Source: Liolophura sinensis
Taxonomy: Eukaryota; Mollusca; Polyplacophora; Chitonida; Chitonidae
Reading direction: 5' to 3'
Length of the DNA: 64,000 nt
Assembly: GCF_032854445.1 (NCBI RefSeq)
Contig: NC_088295.1
Location: 92,437,805-92,501,804, forward strand
Shown here: positions 1-11,514 of the stretch, one piece after another
Position numbering within the stretch: position 1 is the first letter of the stretch
How the letters are laid out: the number at the start of each line of letters is the position of its first letter
Made by a program: the position numbers and the translations under genes
Notes under the pieces: generated by a model
What the model saw: the letters and a program-made list of their open reading frames with translations, nothing else
Databases searched by the model: none
What the model was told of the DNA's origin: nothing

Positions 1-2040
1 GTGTAGATATGTAGTACACCGGACTGTATGTGTAGATATGTAGTACACTGGACTGTGAGTGTAGATATGTAGTACAGTGGACTGTGTGTGTAGATAGGTA
101 GTACACTGGACTGTGTTTGTAGATGTGTAGTATGCTGGACTGTGTGTGTAGATGTGTAGTACACAGGACTGTGTATGTAGATATGTAGTACACTGGACTG
201 TGTATGTAGATATGTGGTACACTGGGCTGTGTGTGTAGACAGGTAGTACACTGGACTGTGTGTGTAGATAGGTAGTACACTGGACTGTGTGTGTAGATAT
301 GTAGTACACTGGACTGTGTGTGTAGATATGTAGTACAGTGTGTGTAGATAGGTAGTACACTGGACTGAGTGTGCAGATAGGTAGTACACTGGACTGAGTG
401 TGCAGATAGGTAGTACACTGGACTGTGTGTGCAGATGTGTAGTACGCTGGACTGTGTGTGTAGATGTGTAGTACAATGGACTGTGTGTGTAGATATGTAA
501 TACGCTGGACTGTGTGTGTAGATGACTGTGTGTGTAGATAGGTAGTACGCTGGACTGTGTGTGTAGATATGTAGTACACTGGACTGTGTGTGTAGATATG
601 TAATACGCTGGACTGTGTGTGTAGATGACTGTGTGTGTAGATAGGTAGTACGCTGGACTGTGTGTGTAGATATGTAGTACACTGGACTGTGTGTGTAGAT
701 ATGTAGTACACTGGACTGTGTGTGTAGATATGTAGTACGCTGGACTGAGTGTGCAGATAGGTAGTACACTGGACTGAGTGTGTAGATAGGTAGTACACTG
801 GACTGAGTGTGCAGATAGGTAGTACACTGGACTGAGTGTGCAGATAGGTAGTACAGTGGACTGAGTGTGCAGATAGGTAGTACACTGGACTGAGTGTGTA
901 GATAGGTAGTACACTGGACTGTGTGTGTAGATATGTAGTACACTGGACTGAGAGTGTAGATAGGTAGTACACTGAACTGAGTGTGCAGATGTGTAGTACA
1001 CTGGACTGAGGGTGTAGATGTGTAGTACACTGGACTGTGTGTGTAGACAGGTAGTACACTGGACTGTGTGTGTAGATGTGTAGTACACTGGACTGTGTGT
1101 GTAGATATGTAGTACACTGGACTGAGTGTGTAGATAGGTAGTACACTGGACTGAGTGTGCAGATAGGTAGTACACTGGACTGAGGGTGTAGATAGGTAGT
1201 ACACTGGACTGTGTATGTAGATATGCAGTACACTGAACTGTGTGTGTAGATCTGTAGTACACTGGACTGTGTGTAAATATGTAGTACACTGGACTGTGTG
1301 TGTAATATGTAGTACACTGGACAGTGTGTGTAGATATGTAGTGCACAGGACTGTGTGTGTAGATATGTAGTGCACAGGACTGTGTGTAGATATGTAGAAC
1401 ACTGGACTGTGTGTGTAGATATGTAGTACACTGTGTGTAAATATGTAGTACACTGGACTGTGTGTGTAATATGTAGTACACTGGACTGTGTGTGTAGGTA
1501 TGTAGTACACAGGACTGTGTGTGTAGATAGGTAGTACACAGGACTGTGTGTAAATATGTAGTACACTGGACTGTGTGTAAATATGTAGTACACTGGACTG
1601 TGTGTGTAATATGTAGTACACTGGACTGTGTGTGTAGATATGTAGTACACTGGACTGTGTGTGTAATATGTAGTACACTGGACTGTGTGTGTAGATATGT
1701 AGTATACTGGACTGCGTGTGTAGATATGTAGTACACCAGACTGTGAGTGTAGATATGTAGTACACTGGACTGTGAGTGTAGATATGTAGTACAGTGGACT
1801 GTGTGTGTAGATAGGTAGTACACTGGACTGTGCTTGTACATGTGTAGTATGCTGGGCTGTGTATGTAGATATGTGGTACACTGGACTGTGTGTATGTAGA
1901 TATGTAGTACACTGGACTGTGTATGTAGATATGTGGTACACTGGACTGTGAGTGTAGATATGTAGTACACTGGACTGTCTGTATGTAGATATGTAGTACA
2001 CTGGACTGTGTATGTAGATAGGTAGTACACTGGGCTGTGA
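1..2040. repeat. 29-bp minisatellite array
   Basis: About 70 tandem copies of a 29-bp GT-rich unit with the core gtagtacactggactgtgtg. Units vary by point changes (gatatg/gataggt/gatgtg) and a few are shortened. The array starts before the window and stops cleanly at about 2040. Short open frames inside it simply follow the repeat and I do not regard them as genes. Confidence 0.95.
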
Positions 2041-2091
2041 AATACAGCCTGGTTTAACACTCCTATCAACTTTACACAGAAACAGCCCCTC

Positions 2092-2203
2092 TATTATTTA
2101 TTTATTTCATTATTTGACTGTTTTTTTCTGCTGTACTTAAGAATATTTCACTTTACATATGACAGCAGCCAGCATCATGGTGAGAAGAAACCTAGCAGAG
2201 CAC
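2092..2203 (-). mobile_element. Diverged SINE 3' fragment
   Basis: Sequence such as gaatatttcacttta, followed by a cagccagcatcatggtgag-like block, matches the 3' part of the better preserved SINE copies at 35911-36111 and 44911-45172. It is in reverse orientation, with a TTTA-rich tail at its left end. It is clearly more decayed than those copies. Family membership is judged by comparison within this window. Confidence 0.65.
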
Positions 2204-2606
2204 TTTTCCGTGACTAGGTAAGCCTGTTACTTCACAGATATGCAGGTGTAACCAGGTAACTACATCTGGTTGATCCAATAACAGCTGACATGTAGTATAC
2301 AAGATAAGAAGCTGAAGGAATGTACTCTAACAATCTCAATATTTGGATTGTCATTATTAGCAGAAATGTCTGTACATATTACAACGATGGTGACTACATA
2401 TCTGAGAATACAAACCACAGCTAAATGTTCAAAATGTGTGAAGATACAATACTCTGCATTTGTGTTCTATTTAGAAATGGTAAAGAATTGCTGGATACAC
2501 TCCTGGATACAGATACAGATCCATCAAAATTTCATTCAGATCTATCCGTAACTTTCTACATAAATTTCCTCACAGACCTTAACCTGTGGAAGTAAGAAGT
2601 ACTTAC
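2204..2606. other. Unique sequence, no gene seen
   Basis: Non-repetitive AT-rich sequence between the SINE remnant and the putative exon at 2607-2656. A 67-codon plus-strand frame has no recognisable features. On the minus strand this would be the intron downstream of the last visible exon of the Ig-superfamily gene. Confidence 0.5.
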
Positions 2607-2656
2607 TGGTGTTCTCCACCATCTCCAATTGCTGACCTCCATCTTTGGGTGCAGTG
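2607..2656 (-). CDS. Putative cytoplasmic-tail exon of Ig receptor gene
   Basis: On the minus strand a strong acceptor (pyrimidine tract ending ttctgttttgcag) precedes 50 bp that end at a consensus donor, gtaagtac. Entered in phase 2, the exon reads TAPKDGGQQLEMVENT and leaves in phase 1. This fits directly onto the phase-2 end of the exon at 18162-18120, giving a continuous hydrophilic tail. The protein ends beyond this exon, probably outside the window. No known domain is recognisable. The acceptor's pyrimidine tract is also the first unit of the 71-bp array that follows on the plus strand. The call rests on splice signals and phase, with no transcript evidence. Confidence 0.55.
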
Positions 2657-2661
2657 CTGCA

Positions 2662-5286
2662 AAACAGAAACACAAAGGTGAGTAATTGAACACTGTCAGA
2701 TACTGTGAAGACAAGAGAAGCCTGCCAGGTAAAACATGGAAGAGAAACACAAAGGTGAGTAAATGAACACTGTCAAACAATACAAGAGAACCCTGCCAGG
2801 TAAAACATGGAACAGAAACACAAAGGTGAGTAAATGAACACTGTCAGAAAAGACAAGAGAACCATGCCAGGTAAAACATGGAAGAGAAACACACAAGTGA
2901 GTAAATGAACACTGTCAGACAAGACAAAAGAACCATGATAGGTAAAACATGAAACAGAAACACAACGGTGAGTAAATGAACACTGTCAGACAAGACAAGA
3001 GAACAATGCCAGGTAAACATGGGACAGAAACACAAAGGTGAGTAAATGAACACTGTCAGACAAGACAAGAGAACAATGCCAGGTAAACATGGGACAGAAA
3101 CACAAAAGTGAGTAAATGAACACTGTCAGACAAGACAAAAGAACCATGCCAGGTAAAACATGGAACAGAAACACAACGGTGATTAAATGAACACTGTCAG
3201 ACAAGACAAGAGAACAATGCCAGGTAAACATGGGACAAAAACACAAAGGTGATTAAATGAACAGTCAGACAAGACAAGAGAACCATGCCAGGTAAACATG
3301 GGATAAAAACACAAAGGTGAGTAAATGAACACTGTCAGACAAGACAAGAGAACCATGCCAGGTAAAGCATGAAACACAAACACAAAAGTGAATAAATGAA
3401 CACTGTCAGACAAGACAAGAGAACCATGCCAGGTGAAACATGGAACAGAAACACAAAGGTGAGTAAATGAACACTGTTAGCCAAGACAAGAGAAACAAGC
3501 CAGGTAAAACATGGAACAGAAACACAAAGGTGAGTAAATGAACATTGTCAGACAAGACAAGAGAACCATGCCAGGTAAAACATGAAACAGAAACAGAAAC
3601 ACAAAGGTGAGTAAATGAATACTGTTAGCCAAGACAAGAGAACAATGCCAGGTAAAACATGAAACAGAAACACAAAGGTGAGTACATGAACACTGTTAGA
3701 CAAGACAAGAGAACCAAGCCAGGTAAAACATGAAACAGAAACACAAAGGTGAGAAAATGAACACTGTTAGACAAGACAAGAGAACCAAGCCAGGTAAAAC
3801 ATGAAACAGAAACACAAAGGTGAGTAATTGAATACTGTCAGACAAGACAAGAGAACAATGCCAGGTAAACATGGGACAGAAACACAAAAGTGAGTAAATG
3901 AACACTGTCAGACAAGACAAAAGAACCATGCCAGGTAAAACATGGAACAGAAACACAACGGTGATTAAATGAACACTGTCAGACAAGACAAGAGAACAAT
4001 GCCAGGTAAACATGGGACAAAAACACAAAGGTGATTAAATGAACAGTCAGACAAGACAAGAGAACCATGCCAGGTAAACATGGGATAAAAACACAAAGGT
4101 GAGTAAATGAACACTGTCAGACAAGACAAGAGAACCATGCCAGGTAAAGCATGAAACACAAACACAAAAGTGAATAAATGAACACTGTCAGACAAGACAA
4201 GAGAACCATGCCAGGTGAAACATGGAACAGAAACACAAAGGTGAGTAAATGAACACTGTTAGCCAAGACAAGAGAAACAAGCCAGGTAAAACATGGAACA
4301 GAAACACAAAGGTGAGTAAATGAACATTGTCAGACAAGACAAGAGAACCATGCCAGGTAAAACATGAAACAGAAACAGAAACACAAAGGTGAGTAAATGA
4401 ATACTGTTAGCCAAGACAAGAGAACAATGCCAGGTAAAACATGAAACAGAAACACAAAGGTGAGTACATGAACACTGTTAGACAAGACAAGAGAACCAAG
4501 CCAGGTAAAACATGAAACAGAAACACAAAGGTGAGAAAATGAACACTGTTAGACAAGACAAGAGAACCAAGCCAGGTAAAACATGAAACAGAAACACAAA
4601 GGTGAGTAATTGAATACTGTTAGCCAAGACAAGAGAACAATGCCAGGTAAAACATGAAACAGAAACACAAAGGTGAATAAATGAACACTGTCAGACAAGA
4701 CAAGAGAACCATGCCAGGTGAAACATGGAACAGAAACACAAAGGTGAGTAAATGAACACTGTCAGACAAGACAAGAGAACCAAGCCAGGTAAAACATGGA
4801 ACAGAAACACAAAGGTGAGTAAATGAATACTGTTAGCCAAGACAAGAGAACAATGCCAGGTAAAACATGAAACAGAAACACAAAGGTGAGTAAATGAATA
4901 CTGTTAGCCAAGACAAGAGAACAATGCCAGGTAAAACATGAAACAGAAACACAACGGTGATTAAATGAACACTGTCAGACAAGACAAGAGAACAATGCCA
5001 GGTAAAACATGAAACAGAAACACCAAGGTGAGTAAATGAATACTGTTAGCCAAGACAAGAGAACAATGCCAGGTAAAACATGAAACAGAAACACAAAGGT
5101 GAGTACATGAACACTGTCAGACAAGACAAGAGAACCAAGCCAGGTAAAACATGAAACAGAAACACAAAGGTGAGTAAATGAACACTGTCAGACAAGACAA
5201 GAGAACAATGCCAGGTAAACATGGGACAGAAACACAAAGGTGAGTAAATGAACACTGTCAGACAAGACAAGAGAACAATGCCAGGT
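2662..5286. repeat. 71-bp minisatellite with splice-like motifs
   Basis: About 37 copies of a unit of roughly 71 bp (core aacactgtcagacaagacaa). Each plus-strand unit carries aaaggtgagtaaatg, a near-perfect splice donor. Each minus-strand unit carries ttgtcttgtctgacag, an acceptor-like tract. A 782-bp block is duplicated in tandem (3058-3839 and 3840-4621). The array directly abuts the acceptor of the putative exon 2656-2607, and its units share that exon's pyrimidine tract. Minus-strand open frames here are repeat shadows. Confidence 0.93.
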
Positions 5287-6129
5287 TCGATCCATTATCT
5301 TAAACATCTGTCTGTGGTGATAAATTATTGTATATATGGTAACAGAGGATATTATACATAGTAATCTGTTCTATTAAAACATGATGATTTATTTATTGTT
5401 TTATTATTTATTATTTGCCTGCTGTTAAACAACCTTACTCATTTTTTCATTCATAATGTCACTGCATGGAAGATAAGATGTTGGTTGTGGATTTCCAAGT
5501 TTAATATAACTTTGATCTCACTATACTTGGTACATTCATTATGACTTGACCTTGGGCAGATTTCTGTGGTGTATACCTGTAGCTGGTGCTGTTATCAGCA
5601 CACTGCATACGTACATACATCATACATATATAATCCTACATGGCCAGGGACTGCTGGTGTCATTGTGTACACTCAGAACTTAATTCTATACCCATTCAGA
5701 AAGTGAAATTATAGACGGAGCTGTCAAATGTGAGGGGCTGATTGCTGCAGGAGATCACTAACCCTTTGAATCCTTCAGTAAATGGCTCTGTCAGGCTATG
5801 ACTCATTTACACCACTCATGTTCTAGAAACCTGACACACTAAATGTCCCGGAAGTTTTAATATCTGCTGTGTCAGGCCATACATATCTCCCTTTGCCCTG
5901 TGTCAGGCCATACATATCTCCCTTTGCCCTGTGTCAGGCCATGTTTATCTCCCTTTGCCCATTGCATCAAGGTGACCCCTTAACTTGCCACACCATTTAC
6001 ATCTCATTCAACATAATAGGTTAATTATAGACAATTTCTAACCATGCAACCCTGCACCTCCAATTCACTAAAGAGTCCATAAAACACTCACTTAACCATT
6101 CCTCTATTCTGATCACACCATTTATGTCC
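5287..6129. other. Unique sequence with a small 31-bp triplicate
   Basis: Mostly single-copy AT-rich intronic sequence. Three consecutive 31-bp units lie at 5869-5961, beginning gtgtcaggccatacatatct in the first two copies and slightly changed in the third. No convincing exon or RNA gene is seen. Confidence 0.6.
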
Positions 6130-7570
6130 AGGGCATATAGCATTCTGTGCTGGCTGGGTATCACCACCAAGCCATGACACCTACACGTACATCTGGCTGA
6201 CAAATACACAGCATTCTGTGCTGGCTGGGTATCACCACCAAGCCATGACACCTACACGTACATCTGGCTGACAAACACACAGCATTCTGTGCTGGCTGGG
6301 TATCACCACCAACACCCACCATAATGCTGACCGCCGTCGTATAAGTGAAATATTCTTGAGTACGGCGTAAAACACCAATCAAATAAATAAATAAATAAAT
6401 CACCACCAAACCATGACACCTACATGTTCATCTGGCTGACAAATACACAGCATTCTGTGCTGCCTGGGTATCAACACCAAGCCATGACACCTACATGTAC
6501 ATCTGACTGACAAATACACAGCAATCTGTGCTGGATGGGTATCACCACCAAGCCATGACACCTACACATACATCTGGCTGACAAATACATAGCATGCTGT
6601 GCTGCCTGGGTATCACCACCAAGCCATGACACCTACATGTACATCTGGCTGACAAATACACAGCATTCTGTGCTGGCTGGGTATCACCACCAAGCCATGA
6701 CACCTACACATACATCTGGCTGACACACACAGCATTCTGTGCTGGCCGTGTATCATCACCAAGCCATGACACCTACACATACATCTGGCTGACAAATACA
6801 CAGCATTCTGTGCTGCCTGGGTATCACCACCAAGCCATGACACCTACATGTGCATCTGGCTGACAAATACACAGCATTCTGTGCTGGCTGGGTATCACCA
6901 CCAATCCATGACACCTACATGTACATCTGGTTGACAAATACACAGCAATCTGTGCTGGCTGGGTATCACCACCAAACCATGACACCTACATGTGCATCTG
7001 GCTGACAAATATACAGCATGCTGTGCTGCCTGGGTATCACCACCAAGCCATGACACCTACATGTGCATCTGGCTGACAAATACACAGCATTCTGTGCTGG
7101 CTGGGTATCACCACCAAGCCATGACACCTACATGTGCATCTGGCTGACAAATACACAGCACTCTGTGCTGGATGGGTATCACCACCAAGCCATTACAACT
7201 ACAGGTACATCTGGCTGACAAATACACAGCATTCTGTCCTGCCTGGGTATCACCACCAAACCATGACACCTACATGTACATCTGGCTGACAAATACACAG
7301 CATTCTGTGCTGGCTGGGTATCACCACCAAACCATGACACCTACATGTGCATCTGGCTGACAAACACACAGCATTCTGTGCTGCCTGGGTATCACCACCA
7401 AACCATGACACCTACACATACATCTGGCTGACAAATACACAGCATTCTGTCCTGCCTGGGTATCACCACCAAACCATGACACCTACATGCACATCTGGCT
7501 GACAAATACACAGCATTCTGTGCTGGCCAGGTATCACCACCAAGCCATGACACTTACATGTACATCATAC
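6130..7570. repeat. 71-bp minisatellite array
   Basis: About 19 tandem units of roughly 71 bp with the cores tggctgacaaatacacagca and gggtatcaccaccaagcc. The array is interrupted by a SINE fragment at 6313-6399. Open frames on both strands follow the repeat and are not supported as genes. Confidence 0.93.
6313..6399 (+). mobile_element. 5'-truncated SINE inside the array
   Basis: This 87-bp segment matches the 3' end of the SINE at 44911-45172: taatgctg, ccgtcgtataagtgaaatat, then an (AAAT)n tail. It sits inside a repeat unit and is flanked by direct copies of tcaccaccaa (6303-6312 and 6400-6409), as expected for target-primed insertion. The flanking sequence is repeat-unit sequence, so the duplication is supported but not independently unique. 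Confidence 0.85.
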
Positions 7571-7744
7571 TTTCAACATTAGAAGCGAGACCTTTGTTGA
7601 CAGTATGGTGATCAAATCTTTCCATGTACAGATCACAATATACATTTCTGCTACAGGAAGTTTTAAAGTCACTTCATAGGGAAGTGTTTTCAAACAAGTA
7701 TGCTATCATTACATTCATCACAAAATTAGAATACTGGTTTTCAT
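7571..7744. other. Short unique spacer
   Basis: Single-copy AT-rich sequence between two arrays. No exon with convincing splice signals is seen. Confidence 0.5.
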
Positions 7745-8590
7745 CTGGTGGGCATATTGTCTGCCAGGAATGTTGTCCAGTGGGGATACTGTCTGCCAGG
7801 GATGTTGTCTGGCGAGGATACTGTCTGCCAGGGATATCGTCCAGTGGGGATATTGTTCAGCAGGGATGTTGTCCAGTGGGGATGTTGTCCAGTGGGGATA
7901 TTGTTCAGCGGGATGTTGTCTGGTGGGGATATTGTTCAGCGGGGATGTTGTCTGGTGGGGACATTGTTCAGCGGGGATGTTGTGTGGTGGGGCTGTTGTG
8001 TGGTGGTGATACTGTCTGAAGGGTTTACCCCTCAGCCTGTATAGAGCCTATTGTTCAGCGGGGATGTTGTCTGGTGGGGATATTGTTCAGCCGGGATATT
8101 GTTCAGCGGGGCTGTTGTCTGGTGGTGATACTGTCTGAAGGGCTGTTGTCTGGTGGGGATACTGTCTGAAGGGCTTACACAACAACCTGTATAGAGCCTA
8201 TTGTTCAGCGGGGCTGTTGTCTGGTGGGGATACTGTCTGAAGGGCTTACCCCACAACCTGTATAGAGCCCATTGTTCAGCAGGGCTGTTGTCTGGTGGGG
8301 ATACTGTCTGAAGGGCTTACCCCACAGCCTGTATAGAGCCTATTGTTCAGTGGGGCTGTTGTCTGGTGGGGATACTGTCTGAAGGGCTTTACCCCACAAG
8401 CTGTACAGAGCCTATTGTTCAGCGGGGCTGTTGTCTGGTGGTGATACTGTCTGAAGGGCTGTTGTCTGGTGGTGATACTGTCTGAAGGGCTTACCCCACA
8501 GCCTGTATAGAGCCTATTGTTCAGTGGGGCTGTTGTCTGGTGGTGATACTGTCTGAAGGGCTTACCCCACAGCCTGTATAGAGCCAACAC
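7745..8590. repeat. Composite minisatellite (about 30-bp and 71-bp units)
   Basis: The first part, to about 8040, consists of short units built on gttgtctggtggggatattg. The second part (about 8041-8590) has longer units of about 71 bp containing gggcttaccccacagcctgt. On the minus strand the longer unit contains aggctgtggggtaagccc, which includes a GTAAG donor-like site, followed by cccttcagacag, an acceptor-like site. The right edge continues into the weak candidate exon at 8592-8566. Confidence 0.92.
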
Positions 8591-8592
8591 AC
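8566..8592 (-). CDS. Weak candidate mini-exon
   Basis: On the minus strand an acceptor-like tract (tttactgtggtgttcag) precedes 27 bp ending at a GTAAGC donor. The stretch is a multiple of three and open in more than one phase, so it would not break the chain between exons 18162-18120 and 2656-2607. Its 3' part with the donor is repeated through the array at 8041-8565. No protein feature supports it, and it could equally be chance splice-like sequence at an array edge. Confidence 0.22.
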
Positions 8593-9484
8593 CTGAACAC
8601 CACAGTAAATACGGTGATTACCTGGCCAGAAAGCTTGGCTGATTATCTAACAGTGGCACATGACTGGATTCTTCTTCTCACTTAACGTATATTTACCCTC
8701 TCATAAAAACAGTTCCAAAGCCGGCATGTCTTAGCTGCTAAACAAATAAACTTAACATCAGTATCATAAACTACTGATAAATGTTTATACAGTGTCATTA
8801 CACATTTGCATTTATTGTGTCATAAAACATTTATTAACACTTGACCACGTTAAATCACATCCTGTTTTGTTGCACAGGTAATGTTGTTTAGCTAGGAATA
8901 CCCGGTTGGCAATTTATGTGTGAGAAGCTATCGCTCTGTTTCTTAAAAATACAGGTCAGACTTTAAGTTATCAAAAATGAATTGAGAAATATTCAATAAC
9001 TGATACTCATCACATTCTCCCATACAAAAAAAAAAAACATTCAAAAATTTGCAATAACTGCAATGTTTTGTAAATTTAATGTTGACTGAGTGTGACCTTA
9101 TGCTAAGACCACTCAAGTGAATAACCCACATTAAAATATAGAATATCACAAGTCTGAAAGACCAACCAGACAGAGCGACTTACACAGCTGCTTCACAAAA
9201 GCTGAAAACTTATTTATTTGATTTACAGCTGACAAAATCACAGCTGACAACCACAGTACAGGCCAGCCTGTGCTCTTCAGCTTTCCCATGCCTATCCAGT
9301 CCATAATCCATGTGTACACCATAGACATTCATTACCCTGGATTACATACCACTTAAACAGTAACTACATGCAGCTCAGTTTATCTGATGTTTGAACATGC
9401 TACCAAGGCAAAGGGCTTAGACCGAGGGCTGGCTTCCTGTAGATGTATGTGACAAGTATATGAGGTGAAAGATATAAACATGTG
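8593..9484. other. Unique intronic sequence
   Basis: Single-copy AT-rich DNA. A minus-strand frame around 9380-9205 reads for about 40 codons and then stops near an AATAAA. Its splice context is poor and I do not call an exon. No RNA gene is seen. Confidence 0.5.
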
Positions 9485-9720
9485 CGATACAAACTCAATG
9501 TGTGTGGTGCCAACTCAATGTGTGTGAAATAAAACTCTATGTGTGTGATATAAAACTCAATGTGTGTGATACCAGCCCAATGTGTGAGATACAAGCCCAA
9601 TGTGTGCGATACAAACTCAATGTGTGTGGTGTCAACTCAATGTGTGTGAAATAAAACTCAATGTGTGTGAAATAAAACTCAATGTGTGTGATACCAACTC
9701 CATGTGTTTGATACATGATA
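9485..9720. repeat. 20-21-bp minisatellite array
   Basis: About 11 copies of a short unit with the core caatgtgtgtgatacaaact and variants (gaaataaaact, gtgccaactc). Open frames of about 60 codons on each strand are by-products. Confidence 0.9.
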
Positions 9721-10025
9721 CAAACTTGATCGTTAGGGATGACAAGAGAGACTATTGGGATGACCGTAGAAATTGCGATTAACAGGGAGCTAGTGGGCTG
9801 ACACAGATTGTATTTCAGGTATGAAGGAACTGAACAAAGGCCGACCTGACTGAACTGCTATATGTACGCTCAGGGGTGAATTCTCACGCTCTGAGGCAGC
9901 CCCTGCATTATGTACATGTCTGCCTGACGCATCATGCTCAGGACCACTGGGTACATGGGGGAAGTAAATAACACAGCTGTAACCAAAGCAGACAAGGGCC
10001 AAAACCCATCTCATGCATATTCACA
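9721..10025. other. Unique spacer
   Basis: Single-copy sequence between two arrays. No exon, RNA gene or mobile element is recognised. Confidence 0.5.
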
Positions 10026-10910
10026 TCTGGTAATAGAATACAGACCATGTAAGGGTCACCATGTGAGATACACAAGCAGCACAGTTAGAACATGTACTTC
10101 AGTGGATTGTGTAATCATGTCTGGTATTAGAATACAGACCATGTAAGGGTCACCATGTGAGATACACATGCAGCACAGTTAGAATATGTACTTCAGTAGA
10201 TGGTGTAATCATGTCTGGTATTAGAATACAGACCATGTAAGGGCCACCATGTGAGATACACAAGCAGCACAGTTAGAATATGTACTTCAGTAGATGGTGT
10301 AATCATGTCTGGTATTAGAATACAGACCATGTAAGGGTTACCATGTGAGATACACATGCAGCACAGTAAGAACATGTACTTCAGTGGATTGTGTAATCAT
10401 GTCTGGTATTAGAATACAGACCATGTAAGTGCCACCATGTGAGATACACAAGCAGCACAGTTAGAACATGTACTTCAGTGGACTGTGTAATCATGTCTGG
10501 TATTAGAATACAGACCATGTAAGTGCCACCATGTGAGATACACATGCAGCACAGTTAGAACATGTACTTCAGTGGATTGTGTAATCATGCCTGGTATAAG
10601 AATACAGACCATGTAAGTGCCACCATGTGAGATACACAAGCAGCACAGTTAGAACATGTACTTCAGTGGACTGTGTAATCATGTCTGGTATTAGAATACA
10701 GACCATGTAAGGGCCACCATGTGAGATACACACGCAGCACAGTTAGAACATGTACTTCAGTGGACTGTGTAATCATGTCTGGTATTAGAATACAGACCAT
10801 GTAAGGGCCACCATGTGAGATACACACGCAGCACAGTAAGAACATGTACTTCAGTGGACGGTGTAATCATGTCTGGTATTAGAATACAGATCATGTAAGG
10901 GTCATGATAT
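10026..10910. repeat. 94-bp minisatellite array
   Basis: About nine to ten highly similar units of 94 bp, with the cores aatcatgtctggtattagaa and gcagcacagttagaacatgt. The copies differ mainly by single substitutions (aagcagc/atgcagc/acgcagc). The last unit decays into unique sequence at about 10900. Confidence 0.94.
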
Positions 10911-11514
10911 GAGATTCACATGCGTGGATTGTATAACCAAGTCATACACCAGTTCAGTACCACAAAACATCCACACAGGAACAACTATGTCCAATTACAC
11001 TAGTACTGTCAGAATGAAAATATTAATAAACAGGTGTATCTATGTTTTACACTATTCCAATACCACAAAACATCCACACAAACATTCACCTATACATTAC
11101 ACTGGTACTGTACCACAAAATATCCAAACTCTGGTACATCTATGTTTCACCCACACTACAGTGTAAGACTAGTTACTGTGCTGATTAAGATCAGCTGTTA
11201 CAAACATTGCAATGTGCTGAAACAGCCTTATCAAATCGACTCAGAGGCTGCAAACTGTGTGAAAACGTCTATAGATGTATATTTCTTGTGAAGCCTTGGG
11301 TTATGGAGAAAAGCTTCCAAATCAAGTGATGAAGACAGCTAAATGGTATCCTTTCTCGCATTTATAACATACAAAATGTTTATACAGAATGTTTGAAGCT
11401 TTGCGACAGGTGCAAATTTTATGGAAAAGTATTGCTCCAGTATGTGTTAAATTTGCTCATGTTTTGTATAATGCACCCCTGGGGATTATATGCAGATTAT
11501 ATGCCTTTCAGTTC
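10911..11514. other. Unique intronic sequence
   Basis: AT-rich sequence with two degenerate copies of a block containing accacaaaacatccacaca. No exon, RNA gene or transposon was identified. Confidence 0.5.

Noticed and set aside
1-2040. A regularly spaced repeat that might be taken for a CRISPR array.
   Set aside because: Units are contiguous with no unique spacers, and the sequence is eukaryotic.
9205-9380. Possible terminal exon of the minus-strand gene with a nearby AATAAA.
   Set aside because: The acceptor is poor, the frame does not fit neighbouring phases, and the AATAAA could be SINE-tail-like sequence.
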